From: Fistulifera solaris | Taxonomy: Eukaryota > Bacillariophyta > Bacillariophyceae > Naviculales > Stauroneidaceae | DNA: 64,000 nucleotides | Direction of reading: 5' to 3' | Assembly: GCA_030295235.1 (NCBI GenBank) | Contig: AP026123.1 | Location: 186,001 to 250,000 of the forward strand | Shown here: piece after piece, positions 44,065-54,748 of the stretch | How the letters are laid out: every line of letters starts with the position of its first letter | How positions within the stretch are numbered: position 1 is the first letter of the stretch | Position numbers and translations under genes: made by a program | Notes under the pieces: generated by a model | Seen by the model: the letters and a program-made list of their open reading frames with translations, nothing else | What the model was told of the DNA's origin: nothing | Databases searched by the model: none

Positions 44065-44528
44065 CAATTTTCGGGTTAAAACTATAATTGACATCACTCT
44101 GCTACGCTCGATCGATACCAGTACAGCATTTGCAATGTTCAAATTTGCTCCCTCGACGCAATTTCTCCTGCACGCACAATAGTGTCACTATCAGTTCATT
44201 ATTAAATTTGCACAATGCGATGTAGCGTTAAGAATCGGGACTGGCTAGTATTATTGCGTCGAATACGACATTGGAGAGCGTCGCTCTCTCCTACATTTAC
44301 GTCGATCGCAGAATTGGAAGTAAAAAAAACCTTTTATGACAACTTTGATTTAATTTGATAGCTCGCATCCTGTATCGAATCAACCGATAACAGTTGCTAT
44401 TAGTATTTGCAGCATTTGCACAGTTAGACCGTTTCCAGTTGTTAGAAGCCTGACATGAACGAGCAGTTATACTACTACATCGTCGCGCAGACCGGCGCAT
44501 CCCTTTACGAAGCTAGAGATAGAGCAAC
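44065..44528. other. Convergent 3' spacer
   Basis: 464 bp between the pyrB stop (plus) and the dioxygenase-propeller stop (minus). Short frames inside have no coding character. No RNA gene was seen. Confidence 0.5.
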
Positions 44529-46874
44529 CTAATTCGAAGGAATGTGTCTTATACGCAAGACCTGATCGCGGTTCAGTGGCATACAAAACATGGCCCCATC
44601 TGCACCCATTACACCGCCTTCCCAATGATTTAGCCCAGGAAACGGACCACCAACGACCGAGACTTCTGGTTCGGAACCATCACCACGAGTTCGTATCCTG
44701 CAAGGGAAGTGGCATTGTCGAGCCTTATGAGCATACCGCGTGTACTCATGGTATATATTATTTACTGCACTCACCTTAGCACCGAGTTTCCCTTGAGTGG
44801 AATGCCATAAATTGTCCCATCACTTGCTGTGAATCCGTTCTGCCATTTGTTGTTATGACTCTTCTCGATATCGCGCAAATTAGGACCCACTTCGCGACAA
44901 GTATCCGTTGAAGGCTGCGAGAAAAACGAACCGCTAGTCATTAGTCATTACGAGAGCACTTCTGTTGTCTATCCCAAAGAAGAAATAAAATACTACACTT
45001 ACATCTACCTGAAGTACAAAGTCGCTATCCGACGGGAAGAAGTATACTTTGCCATCTGCACCAACAGCTCCACCCAAGTATTTGTATTTGCCGTCCGTCC
45101 GGTGCGATCCCGATCGCAGGACGCCGCCGATCGTGTGTATTTTCGGTTGTAAACCTGGAATCACTTTGAGAACGCGATCCGCTGTCACGATGAAGATAAT
45201 GTAAGCAAAGACGAACACAAAGGATTCGCAGCCATTAGCGACCCAACGTACCATGAGAAGGAATGCCATAAATGACTCCATTTGGAGCTACTACACCACC
45301 GTGCCATTTGTAACCTCCCGTCGGGAAGTCGCCGTGCAGTGAACAAGTTTGATCGGACGGATCTATTTTCAACACCGACGAATGACATTGATGAATAGCA
45401 TATATTGCACCATCGTTGCGCCCCAACAAGCCACCATACCACTTGTTCCGTCCGGGAAACGGCCCTCCCAAGAAGGAAACTTGTTCTGTTACAGGATCAA
45501 ACTTTAACACCGATTCCGCTCGTTGAGGTATACAATACAAACAACCGTCGATGGGTGAAATTTGCCCCCGTGCCATTTCCATTGCAAATTGGGATCTGGT
45601 GCGAGAGGATCGCTGTGATCCCATGTCAAGGTCGAAATCGATTCCGTGTGCGGATCAATGCGCAACAACGAAGAAGCGTGACATGGAATCCCAATAATGA
45701 TTCCTGATGGAAATTGTACGGAACGCAACCATTTGTATTTGCCTTGAAATTCCGGACCGATGAGTGTCAAGATCGGAGGTTCCACCGTCGGATCGATGCA
45801 CAAGACTTGTGTGGCGTGCCCGGGAATGACATATATTTTCCCATTTTGACCCGATTCTCCTCCCAGATACTTTTCGGCTCCCCGCAGCGGCGGATAACAG
45901 GACAAGAGAGCCAAATTTGTATGTTCATCGTGATAATGACGCAAGTCGGTTTCTGGTGAAACGACTAGTGGTTCAGAAGTCCTTTGATTCTTCTTTTTCT
46001 GGTGAGATTTGCCATTTTGATAGTTCTGCGCCACGCGCCGACTCCACTGTTCAAACGTCATGATCGAGGAATGTTTCTCATTAATCTGTTGCAACAGCGG
46101 AGAAGGCGGTACATGCAGTCGCGCGGTCAGAACGGGCCGTAGAAACAACGTCGCCGCCATTCGTTCCCCCGGTTGTTGTAAAACGCGATGACGACAGGCG
46201 GGAAAGTATTGACCGGTGATTTGGGAAAGGACGGAACCGATCATGACAATGGCCACTGCATGTCCCGATTGTAGTACCGAAACCCATTTTGATAAGGCAG
46301 AATTTCGATACTCGAGTCCATAACCTCCCTCTTGTACATCTGTGCGATCATGTATGACGATGGATATCAACGACGGATCAGTATGAGCAGGCAACCAGTG
46401 AGATTGTTTCTGTGATGGATCCTCATTTGTTGCGACAAATCGTTTCAAATGCCATTGACTACAGTGACGTGTGGGTCCCATAGTCGTTTCAAACCAATTC
46501 AGAGGTAAATGTAAATGTTGTTCCATGGCTCGTAGCACACTTTGCGCGACCAGATGTAATAAATCTTCCAATGGACGTGTCGTTACTGCGAAATCCGAAC
46601 TATGATCAATCGAGTTCATTCTTCCCTCATCGGACCACACAAAGCCTTCTCGAAACAAATTATAGCGACTCATACTTCCTCCAGCTGGATGATATCCTGT
46701 GACATGAGCCGAATCGGCATCGTGCGGAATGAGAGGAAGATTGTGCGGATTTTGGAAGGTTTGTTGCGCGGAGGAAAATGCTTTGGCTGGAATCGAAGCG
46801 GAGGAAGGAATATCAATGAGACTCAAACCGACATCGCGGAGCTCTTGTATTGTTCCTTCGTCAACAGTTATCAT
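44529..46874 (-). CDS. IPNS-like 2-oxoglutarate/Fe(II) oxygenase fused to eight propeller repeats
   Basis: Four exons: 45252-46874, 45003-45181, 44775-44914 and 44529-44697, with 70-, 88- and 77-bp GT-AG introns; 703 aa. Residues 1-300 resemble isopenicillin-N-synthase-type dioxygenases, with iron ligands His/Asp in PAHTDPSLISI (about 172) and His in ACRHRVLQQPGERMA (about 235), the latter including a candidate 2OG-binding Arg. After a Lys-rich linker, eight repeats of about 50 residues follow, each with K-W/Y-x-GG, then NGxIYxIP and VLxIDP, suggesting an eight-bladed propeller. Exon junctions fall inside these repeats. C5 at 45565-45569 is one base short; six restores WKWHGGQISP and makes the exon sum divisible by three. 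The ATG at 46874 is preferred. Substrate unknown. Confidence 0.86.
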
Positions 46875-47024
46875 CGTTATGATAAAGTGGTCTTGAATTT
46901 TACAGGACTTGACATAAAATAAAAAATATGCTGAGATCTTAGATCTTTCCATCATCATTCTTTTCTTGGCTGTTGCCGTTCATGACTTGAATAATCATCA
47001 GTCGCGGTTCTGTATCTGGACTCA

Positions 47025-47201
47025 TCATACAGAAAATCTGCTTATTGTCCAGAAATTCTGTAATTCATTTTCATCCTTCAGAAATTCTGCTAGTCTTCCA
47101 GAAATTCTGGACAAGGAGTATTTCTTGTAACCCTTAACCTTACAGATATTCTATGTACGCCTTACGTTCCACAAATTCAGGACTGAGTTCCAGAAATTCT
47201 G
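47025..47201. repeat. Cluster of CCAGAAATTCTG palindromes
   Basis: At least four close copies of CAGAAATTCTG (near 47050, 47079, 47099 and 47190), plus degenerate ones (CAGAAAATCTG near 47030, CAGATATTCT near 47142, CACAAATTCAG near 47171). Spacing is irregular, 20-45 bp. The cluster lies in the spacer 46875-47283 between two divergent genes, which holds no other feature. Confidence 0.75.
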
Positions 47202-47283
47202 ATTACGGATAGGGAAAAACAAAAAAGTAAAGCAAAAATTTTGCTTGATGTTCATTCTTGATCATATCATCCACAACAACAGC

Positions 47284-47835
47284 ATGCCGACGAGGCTATC
47301 CATTCTCACAACAAATCTTATCCTTTCTGTCTTGATTTACATGACACAAGCCTTTTCGTCACCAAAGCTGATATACAATATCCCCGGATCCGGTTGGACA
47401 TCACCACAGTGGAATTGGGGTTACGCGGTCGGCACTGGGCACGACTGTGCCCGCATTTGCCGTCAGCAGTACGCGACACGAGCCGCTCGTGTGGCTTTGC
47501 TACAAAATATTGCAACAAAACCAGAGAATTTCGAAGAAATTAAGCTAGTATTGGCACTGGCATGGCAAAAAGGTCGTTGGGATGGGACGGATGGTGGTCA
47601 AGGAGGATATGGACAAGTATTGGAAGCACTCGCGGCCGCCAATCGGTACGAATCAAGCAACAATTTACAGTTATTCTTTCTTGATATGCAAGAGAGATTT
47701 CATTTGCTAAAGCCTTCAGTCGACTTGCAGAAGAAAATGAATGCTTTGTCGGAGATGGAAAATGTAGAAGTGGCTGCACGACAATGCAGCGCCCTGGTTT
47801 TGGAGGCTATGGGGTTCGTTGAAACTGGTTTGTAA
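47284..47835 (+). CDS. Plastid-targeted protein of unknown function
   Basis: 183 aa from the ATG at 47284 (an upstream in-frame ATG at 47248 adds 12 residues). Signal peptide MPTRLSILTTNLILSVLIYM followed by TQAFSSPKL, an ASAF-like plastid motif. The mature part starts with GWTSPQWNWGYAVGTGHDCA, then is largely helical, with CRQQYATRAARVALLQ and a Gly-rich GRWDGTDGGQGGYGQVLEAL loop. No known domain was recognised; the Trp/Gly-rich entry looks distinctive enough for a conserved stramenopile family. Intact frame. Confidence 0.8.
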   Translation: MPTRLSILTTNLILSVLIYMTQAFSSPKLIYNIPGSGWTSPQWNWGYAVGTGHDCARICRQQYATRAARVALLQNIATKPENFEEIKLVLALAWQKGRWDGTDGGQGGYGQVLEALAAANRYESSNNLQLFFLDMQERFHLLKPSVDLQKKMNALSEMENVEVAARQCSALVLEAMGFVETGL

Positions 47836-48709
47836 GCCATTATATCCAGGAGGTCAAATTTTACAAAGTAATAGCTAAAACACTAGTTTTAGCGAACCGC
47901 CGGTCTATTTATTGTGCTCTCGATCATCGTCAAAAGCAGCAACACCCGTCTATACGACCGTGTACAAAGAACTATATCAATCAAAAACAGATGTCAATTC
48001 CGGGCTATGCGGGCATTATACAAGCTTGTCTAGTTTTGCTAACATGGGTGTCCAAAAGAAGCGAAGAATGGAGTGATGGTGTGTGATCAGGATATTACCG
48101 AATATCCGGGTCTCCCTCTGTCGATGAATAAATTTCCCTACGAGAAACTACGTTAAACCTACGTAGATGTTCGGAGCGTTGCATCATTCGTTCCATCCAC
48201 GTTTTTCTTTCCTCCAATCGAAGGCGTTTAATGTTTCCTGACACGAAGCAACTACGGCTGACAAGGAAGCGTCGACACCTGTGCACTGCAAATTCAAGAA
48301 ATCGGATGATTTCGAAAAACGCAATATCCGGGTCTCCCTGCAGAGATAAATTTCCTACTACGGCTACACAGAATACGCGTAGACATTGGAAGCGCTATAT
48401 CTTTCTACTTTTTTATGTTTCAATGTCCAATGAGTGTCGATTATTGCTTAATCACGCGCATATGCGATGTTGGGCATAATTTGGTTGACACTATCGTTCA
48501 AAAGACTCGAAGAATGTTGTGATGGTGTGATCAGGATATTACCGAATATCCGGGTTTTCCTCTGTCGAAAAATTTCCCTACGAGAAACTACGTGAAACCT
48601 ACGTACCAGGGTAGACGTTCGAATATTCGAAGCACTAAAATTAACGTTGCAGTCGATTATTTACACGAAGGTGAAAGTGAAAGCATTGATTTATTTGCAA
48701 AGAAAGAAT
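47836..48709. other. Spacer filled mostly by dispersed repeat
   Basis: About 870 bp with no supported gene. Its middle two thirds (48027-48609) are a copy of the repeat family also present at 17.7-18.4 kb. Confidence 0.6.
48027..48609. repeat. Dispersed repeat family, inverted copy of the 17.7-18.4 kb element
   Basis: Read on the minus strand this resembles 17681-18399. It contains, in order, ATATCCGGGTC, CTCTGTCGA-TAAATTTCC, TACGAGAAACTACGT, GTTGCATCATTCGTTCC, a second ATATCCGGGTCTCCCTGCAGAGATAAATTTCC half, GCGTAGACATTGG-AGCGCTA and again the first half. Divergence from the 17-kb copies is clearly greater than between those two copies. Two short GATATTACCGAATATC palindromes flank the unit boundaries. 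No open frame. Confidence 0.8.
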
Positions 48710-49186
48710 ATGACCAGATTTCTACAAAGGATTATTCTCCTGTTGATTGTTTTGGTTGCGACTACCGAAAGCTTTGTTTCTCATTCCGCGGCGTCACGAT
48801 CTCGCAAGTGCGCAACATCGTGTTTTGCACAAATCACGGAACAAGAAGCACGGAAAAGCATTGACAAAGTAGTGGCTGCGTTACGAAAAGATAAGGAAGC
48901 AATAAACGAACTGGGTAGGCTCGAAAATGTAACGAATATTCTCGGTTTCGGTAGTCCTGTGGCTGGAAGTATTGCCGTTCGTTTCAATGCTTCTTTCCGA
49001 AAGGGAGGATTTGGGCGGTCTTCGATACCGATGCCATTCGGACTCGGTCAAACTAACAAGTCGGAAGGACGAGGGACTATGGTCGGTCAAGTGAAGGCTA
49101 GTCTCGACGCAAAAAGCGGAAAAGTTACTAGTTGCTCGGTCTTTCGAGATCTAGGATACGGAAGAGCATTCAATTTAAAGTGCTAG
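48710..49186 (+). CDS. Plastid-targeted protein of unknown function
   Basis: 158 aa from the ATG at 48710. A hydrophobic signal (MTRFLQRIILLLIVLVATT) is followed by ESFVSHSAASRS, a plausible plastid motif with Phe at +1 and Ser/Arg-rich transit segment. The mature part has a helical N-terminal region (EARKSIDKVVAALRKDKEA) and a beta-rich end with SIAVRFNASFRKGGFG and KVTSCSVFRDLGYGRAFNLK, which could be a PLAT- or lipocalin-like sheet; I do not recognise a family. The frame is open upstream to 48647, which would mask the signal peptide. Confidence 0.72.
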   Translation: MTRFLQRIILLLIVLVATTESFVSHSAASRSRKCATSCFAQITEQEARKSIDKVVAALRKDKEAINELGRLENVTNILGFGSPVAGSIAVRFNASFRKGGFGRSSIPMPFGLGQTNKSEGRGTMVGQVKASLDAKSGKVTSCSVFRDLGYGRAFNLKC

Positions 49187-49241
49187 TTACAGAATACGGC
49201 AAACTAAAGGCAACAAAATGATACCTGGTACTTTTAGCGTC

Positions 49242-50065
49242 TCAAATCTCGCCTTCTTCCGTCAACACAATTGTCTTCTTGTAGGCACCATTTAAGGTCG
49301 TCCACTGGACTTTCTTCTTATGCACGGTCTGCCGATCTTGAGCCCACTTTTCTTGCAGCGCCCGCTGTCGATCTTGCACTAATCTAGACTTGCGACCCAG
49401 TCGTTCCTCCCGCTTGGTCACCCAATGATCTTTGAGGTCCATTTGATCGGCAAAGCAATCGCTGAATAATGTTGAATTGGCAGTTGAAAAGGCATTTGTT
49501 GAAGCGTGGGTAGAGTCGTAACTCTCTCTGTGGAAGGTAATAGTTTCTTTTGGATTCGAATGTTCAAATGCGGCAAAATTCTTACTGCTTTCTCCAGTGG
49601 CACTGCTGCTTCTGCGTGCTCCCCGACGTGAAGTATCACGGGTGTTAGCCTCCAACTTTCTAGGCGAATTTTTAGGAACCATTATCTCTTTTGGGGAATG
49701 CTCTTCTGCTGAGGACCGACGACCTTTCTCTTTTGGTGCTTTCGGGAATTCCATGCAGGGTATTCGCTGTTGTAAGAAACCACCCTTCTTTTCGGTTCTA
49801 CCTGATTGTCGAGTTTGGCACTGCTATGCGCAGCGTGTTCTTGTTTTGGAGGCTCTTTAGCTATGGTGCTGCTTGGCGACTCTTGAGTAAGGGGGATATT
49901 GCTCTTTCGAGAGTCGTGTTGACGAAGGTGTTCTTTACTGGAAGCGGGTCTCTTTGAAACCTGTCCTTTCTGGAAGTGACTTTGATGCTTCTCGCTCACG
50001 CTAGCAAGCCATTGCCTTAGTTCGCTCACAGACATTTGCACAGGCGAGTCTCTATCATGGTTCAT
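49242..50065 (-). CDS. Basic Ser/Lys-rich protein, unknown function
   Basis: About 274 aa, one exon. The sequence is hydrophilic, rich in Ser, Lys, Arg, Gln and His, mostly disordered, with helical ends (SVSELRQWLASVSEKHQSHF near the N-terminus, DLKDHWVTKREERLGRKSRL near the C-terminus). No domain was recognised; a nuclear or cytoskeletal role is possible. The frame changes at the GG complementary to 49751-49752; one more G there gives YPAWEFPKAPKEKG and a length divisible by three. Convergent with the plastid-protein gene, with 55 bp between stops. Confidence 0.65.
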
Positions 50066-50452
50066 TTTAAACGACTAGCTAGGTCTTTTATAAATGGCAA
50101 TAGTCACTTTATCAACGCTCAAGTCTTGCAAATGTTCTTTTTGTGAGGAAGCGAATCAAGGACGCATGCAAACATGCATTATGAATGGTTTCGTAATCGG
50201 TAAATTGATTTTTATTTCGTCACGGGAATGACATTTGATTATTGATGTCAGTCCGTTCTAATCGTCACGATTCTATGTATGTGCGTTTCTGTGAGGTGCG
50301 CAGTCGTGTCTCGTGTCTCTGGAAAGCGTTGCAATGCACCTCAACTTGCTGCAACGACAGCAAAGCTTATTCTTGTCGTACTTTATCACTTTGAAAAGAA
50401 GTGACGCCAGTGAATAGTGCTCCGGTGGATAGCAAAATCAGCAAGTTTCTTG
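50066..50452. other. Spacer
   Basis: 387 bp between two minus-strand genes. No repeat or RNA gene was seen. Confidence 0.5.
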
Positions 50453-51748
50453 TCAACCAAAAAGCTTTGTTGTCAGAGGAGCAGAACTCATGAGATCGGG
50501 GCAAGCTTGGATCATGCTGAAAATGATCTCCAAGGAAACATCATATTCGTATGCTAATTGGAAGGGAGTCCGACCCTGATTATCTTGCATTCGTGCTGAT
50601 TCGGGTGATTCTTGCAGAAGCATCTTCAAGCACTCGTCTGGTTGCCTCTGTTGAATGGCGATGTGGATTGGTAATTTGCCCTCACTGTTAGGAGTGTCAA
50701 CCGCCGGTCGATACTCATTAATTAAATACCTCACCACCGCCATGGATACTTTCGAATGAAGTGCTTTATGCAGAGGTAGCTCGCATTTGATTCTACATGT
50801 AGAAGACACCAAAGCTGGTTGCTCATCGACCAGCATTTCGACCACCGCCAACATGTCATCGGCAGTCATGCTCAACGAGTCGGAAAATACACAATCGAGA
50901 GAAGTTCTCCCCATGAAGTCTCGCTGTGCCAGTGCATCTTTGTGCATGTAGGATACGAGCAATCGGATGACTTGCACGTCTCGTCGCTTCAATATTGCTA
51001 AATGTAATGGTAAACACCCTTCGGAGTCCACCAACCGCGTACTATGGACACGTTTTCTTACGAAAAACTCGATCACTTCAATTTCATGATCGTATATAAT
51101 CGCCAGATGCAATGGCAGTCGTCCTTCGTTATCGGCTTTTAACAGGGCATCTGGATATTCTCGCGCCCAGTAACGAATCAATTCGGTCGTCGCACTTTCC
51201 ATCAATGCGTAGTGTAGTGGCAAACACTCGTAATCATCTGGCTTGCACAAAGCTTCAGGATATTTTGACACCAAGAGTTCGACTGTTTTGTGCGGAATCT
51301 CTTCGGAAACGGCCAAGTGCAGCGGCATACGGCCTTCCCCATCTCCTCGCTCGAGTCCCTCCGGAAACTTTTCGACAAGAAACTGTATGATATCTTTCGA
51401 TGCATTCCCTTGCACTGCGACGTGCAACGGCAGCTGTCCTAAATAACACGCCGTTTGAATGGCCCATTCGCATCGTTGATAGATAAATTGTACGATGCGG
51501 AGATCCGCATTTCCTTGACATGCTACATGCAATGGCATTTTTCCGTCGGGGTCTACTACAGAGACACACCGAGGATCCTCCGCAATTAAATCAATCACTT
51601 TTTGATACGAGCAGCAACCGGAATTCAGCTCGTACGTCAATTTCGAGTAAGGATCGAGCCGCGGCATTCGTTCATAGAACGCATCGGAAGCTCCAGACGA
51701 AACGGGCGGCGCCGACAGTCGACGTTTCGACTCGGCTTTTGCCTCCAT
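50453..51748 (-). CDS. Ankyrin-repeat protein
   Basis: 431 aa, single intact exon; the ATG at 51748 is the first in frame. Residues about 55-400 form ten or so ankyrin-like repeats with the diatom-typical core GRLPLHLAI or GKMPLHVAC followed by a helix such as VIEFFVRKRVHS or TVELLVSKYPEAL. The consensus lacks the long beta-hairpin insert and contains Pro-Leu-His in nearly every repeat. No other domain, signal or membrane segment was seen. It is a protein-protein interaction scaffold of a family that is much expanded in diatoms. Confidence 0.92.
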   Translation of the reverse strand: MEAKAESKRRLSAPPVSSGASDAFYERMPRLDPYSKLTYELNSGCCSYQKVIDLIAEDPRCVSVVDPDGKMPLHVACQGNADLRIVQFIYQRCEWAIQTACYLGQLPLHVAVQGNASKDIIQFLVEKFPEGLERGDGEGRMPLHLAVSEEIPHKTVELLVSKYPEALCKPDDYECLPLHYALMESATTELIRYWAREYPDALLKADNEGRLPLHLAIIYDHEIEVIEFFVRKRVHSTRLVDSEGCLPLHLAILKRRDVQVIRLLVSYMHKDALAQRDFMGRTSLDCVFSDSLSMTADDMLAVVEMLVDEQPALVSSTCRIKCELPLHKALHSKVSMAVVRYLINEYRPAVDTPNSEGKLPIHIAIQQRQPDECLKMLLQESPESARMQDNQGRTPFQLAYEYDVSLEIIFSMIQACPDLMSSAPLTTKLFG

Positions 51749-52539
51749 TTGTAAGGCAAAGCAATGAAACAACCGGCGCCGATAGACGTCGTGATTTAAT
51801 AGCAGACATGATTATGACGGAGAGAGAAATAATTCATTGCCCGAATCTGAGTTGCGAAGGGAATGTTTCTTTGAATGCACACAATAAGAAAGAGCGGAGA
51901 TCCTACCGACCGCGCAACCGCAAAAACAGCGAACACAGAAGAAAAGCAACCACGTTGCTCCAGCAACCCTCTACTCATCAACTAGACTAGTACCGAGTAA
52001 AGCAATAAAAGCCAACAACAGCATGCAGCATACGCAGCAAGACGGCGACGCAAGGACGCAAGACGCAAGACACACCCGCAAAAATCAAGGCGAAAATAAA
52101 GCGCAAATAATAAAACACGGCCCAAGAAAAAGCAACAACGAGAGATGTCCAAAACTGCACCCCCAAAAAGTACTGCACGTGGCACGATTTGACGCTTAAT
52201 CACTAATCAAGACCCACCTGTACACTTATTGTGATACAAACACAATCTTGTCTATTGCCCCGGTCTGTGTGTCACATTCTGTAAGGCAGTCATCCTTCTT
52301 CAATTTTTACAGGCATTCCTACGGTTTGTCTTTACATAAGGATACTTGCTGACGGATGGGCCCGTCATTTCTTTGGACCTTCCCGACTCAAAACAATACG
52401 CAACTTCCGATGAGAGGACGAGAATTTGAAAAAGGCCAACTTCCCAAGGTTTTGAGACTCAAAGAAAGTTCTCAAGCAACTTCCAAAACATCACTTTTAT
52501 CACAAAAAGGCGAAACAACTTCGAATGACCGTTTTGAAG
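51749..52539. other. Divergent promoter region, ankyrin and TPR-like genes
   Basis: About 790 bp. Sequence 52020-52110 is a run of CAGCA, GACGGCGACG and CAAGACGCAAGAC blocks. Overlapping short frames on both strands look non-coding, but 52356-52586 carries a Lys/Ser-rich frame that could belong to the 5' part of the next gene. Confidence 0.45.
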
Positions 52540-53323
52540 ATGTCTTCGAACTTACAGCGGCTTTATACGGCGGCAATCGCGCTCAATAACATGGCGATCT
52601 CCTTTATCGAGCGCGGATTGTATGCACCCGCGAGCGAAACGTTAAACAGCGCCGCGATGCTCATGAAAGATATTTCCACTCTCTCGCTCGCACAAGCGGC
52701 GTGCTCTCAAGATGACGGAACTCGTCAGAAGATCGCGGATATGGTTCGCCGGGCGGAGGGTTATCTCGGGCTAACTGGAATCAAGCCGCAGTTCAGCGGC
52801 ATCACTCTTCGAGTGGTGAACGAAGATTCGGCAGTCTCTGCCGTTGGAGCCGCCCAAAACAAGGATCTCGCACTTTGGGAGACAAGAAGTATTGTAGTCA
52901 TTCGGATGGAAGTGGGATCGATTCAAGATCTCCGCTTCCGCGACCTAACGTTGATTCCAGTTACATTCTGTTCAACTTGGGGTGTGCTCAATTGTGCCGA
53001 GCCTTCAGTTTGGAGACGAAAAGCCTATCGCACGCACTCGTGAATAATGCTCAACGACTCTTTCTTTTCTCTCTTACTGTCTTAGAGAATGTAATTGAAG
53101 ATATGGAAGCTGGAGGAGACGGCAACGACGAGAGCGACCTGTGTTACATTTTACCGGCAGTCATTTTTGTTCTTCGCAACCTAACAAAACTGCATCTATG
53201 CTTGGACAGCATGCGAATGTTGAACTGTTTAGTTCTCAGGCAGATTCCTTTGAAGAATTCTTCATTGAGCAAACGTATCTAGCGTTGCTGTTTGCACCGC
53301 TTTCGGCTGCAGCAGCTGCATGA
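52540..53323 (+). CDS. TPR-like helical protein of a diatom-expanded type
   Basis: About 261 aa. The opening LYTAAIALNNMAISFIERGLYAPASETLNSAAMLMKDI reads as a TPR pair with Asn-Asn-Met at the turn, as in a large family of diatom proteins. The later SYILFNLGCAQLCRAFSLE and RLFLFSLTVLENVIED again look like TPR helices, and the end is SFEEFFIEQTYLALLFAPL. Two missing bases, in GGG at 52877-52879 and in or near AAAA at 53186-53189, separate three frames; with both, the length is divisible by three. The start is uncertain because an upstream frame at 52356 may contribute. Function unknown. Confidence 0.65.
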
Positions 53324-53760
53324 AGGGCGGCGGCGGCCTTATCGAACTTTTGCTTTCATTTTTGACAGTATTACATTTTTAATGATTACCTCGCATCTAC
53401 CCTACCGTCTTGTTCTTCTTAGCAGATTGGTAGGAAGATTGGAGCGCTAGGGAACTCAGTGCCCTAGCTACCGTATCGCGTCACTTGATTGATGGCCGAC
53501 GGTCATCGTTCGTCATCATACATTTTACAATGATTACGTCACCGATACGTCACATACGTCAGGGTACACACCACATGATACACAGCCGTTCCAATGTCAG
53601 TGGAATGCCTATGCGGCTGACCTTAGACTTCCGTCGCATCGATATAGACGACGACTTCAAATAATAATGCAACATTTATTTTTGAAATCACAACGCTCAG
53701 TGGACTATTCTGATTGATAAAACCGTCTCGTTGCAAGATTTTACGCACAAGAGAAGCGAA
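53324..53760. other. Spacer
   Basis: 437 bp between codirectional genes. A short GTCACCGATACGTCACATACGTCA cluster of TACGTCA elements at 53537-53562 resembles CRE-like (bZIP) sites and could act in the promoter of the downstream gene; this is inference. Confidence 0.4.
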
Positions 53761-54748
53761 ATGAAGCCGTTTCTATTCATTTTCCTACTCGCAAATCTCG
53801 GCGTGGCTTGGGCTATGACATCATCATCGAATTGTGCGGTATTTGGGGTCGGCGTTCTCGGCACCAGCCTCTGCCGACAAATTCTCGATGCCTATCCCGA
53901 AGCCAAGGTCACAGGAATCACCAAAACAACCAATCGACATGAAGAAATCTTGAATCACGTAGGCGGAACTCACAATGGGCGCTTCCATCTCTGTACAAGT
54001 GATCAAGTCAATCAAAGATACGAGAACGTCGTTTTTGTGCTCCACCATCCGGATTTGAAGATTACGCAGGCGCCGTGAAAGACGTCATCGACAATGTCTG
54101 GAGCGGGCCTGAAAATGGAGGCGTCTTTATATTTACTTCCAGTGGTGGAATGTGAGTGCAATCGTGTCTGCGGCGTCATTCTCGCAGAATCCTTCTCTGA
54201 CCAGTTTCTTTGTATTCATCTCGCACAGATACGGCGCCGGCAATCGCCAGTCGATTACAGAAGATTCCCCCGTAGCCGACCCGAAAGACAATCCCCGTGT
54301 AGCGCGTCTCATTGGTGCGGAAGAAGTCGTTCGTGCCGCCGGTGGATGCTGTCTCCGTTTGGCTGGACTCTACAATTTACAACGAGGACCTCACAATTTT
54401 TGGCTGACGAGTGGTAAGGCTGTTTCCGGTGGCCCCGATGGTATTATTAACATGCTGCATTACGATGATGCAGCTGGGGCATGTGTGGCTGCTTTGAAGG
54501 CGGATCCCGAGAAAATTCGCGGGAAGAATTTCCTCATCAGCGATGGCCATCCACTTTCACGTAAGCAGATCTGTGAAGCTGCGTTACAGGCTAGCGTTTA
54601 TCAAGCGTGCAATTTGCCGGAGTTCTTAGGGAATGACGATTCACTATCCAACTTGGGGAAAGTATACGATGGGACCTTCAGTAATCAAGAACTTCAATGG
54701 AAGCCTGAATATGAATCTATGTTCAGTTACTTTCGTCAGTACCAATAG
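53761..54748 (+). CDS. NAD(P)-binding Rossmann-fold (extended SDR-like) protein with signal peptide
   Basis: Exons 53761-54151 and 54229-54748 (77-bp intron, GTGAGT...CAG); 303 aa. A signal peptide (MKPFLFIFLLANLGVAWAM) precedes the dinucleotide-binding CAVFGVGVLGTSLCRQIL (GxGxxG form). Then AKVTGITKTTNRHEEIL, VFCAPPSGFEDYAGAVKDV and FTSSGGIYGAGN, where Ser and Tyr occupy the SDR active-site strand, followed by ITEDSPV and LRLAGLYNLQRGP. The overall order resembles YeeZ/SDR-a6-type epimerase-like proteins. T5 at 54032-54036 is one base short. Plastid or secretory location is possible; the AWAM site is not a clear ASAF motif. Substrate unknown. Confidence 0.82.

Noticed and set aside
51520-51990. 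156-codon plus-strand frame antisense to the ankyrin gene start
   Set aside because: Composition is Arg/Ser/His noise, and the opposite strand carries a clear ankyrin protein.
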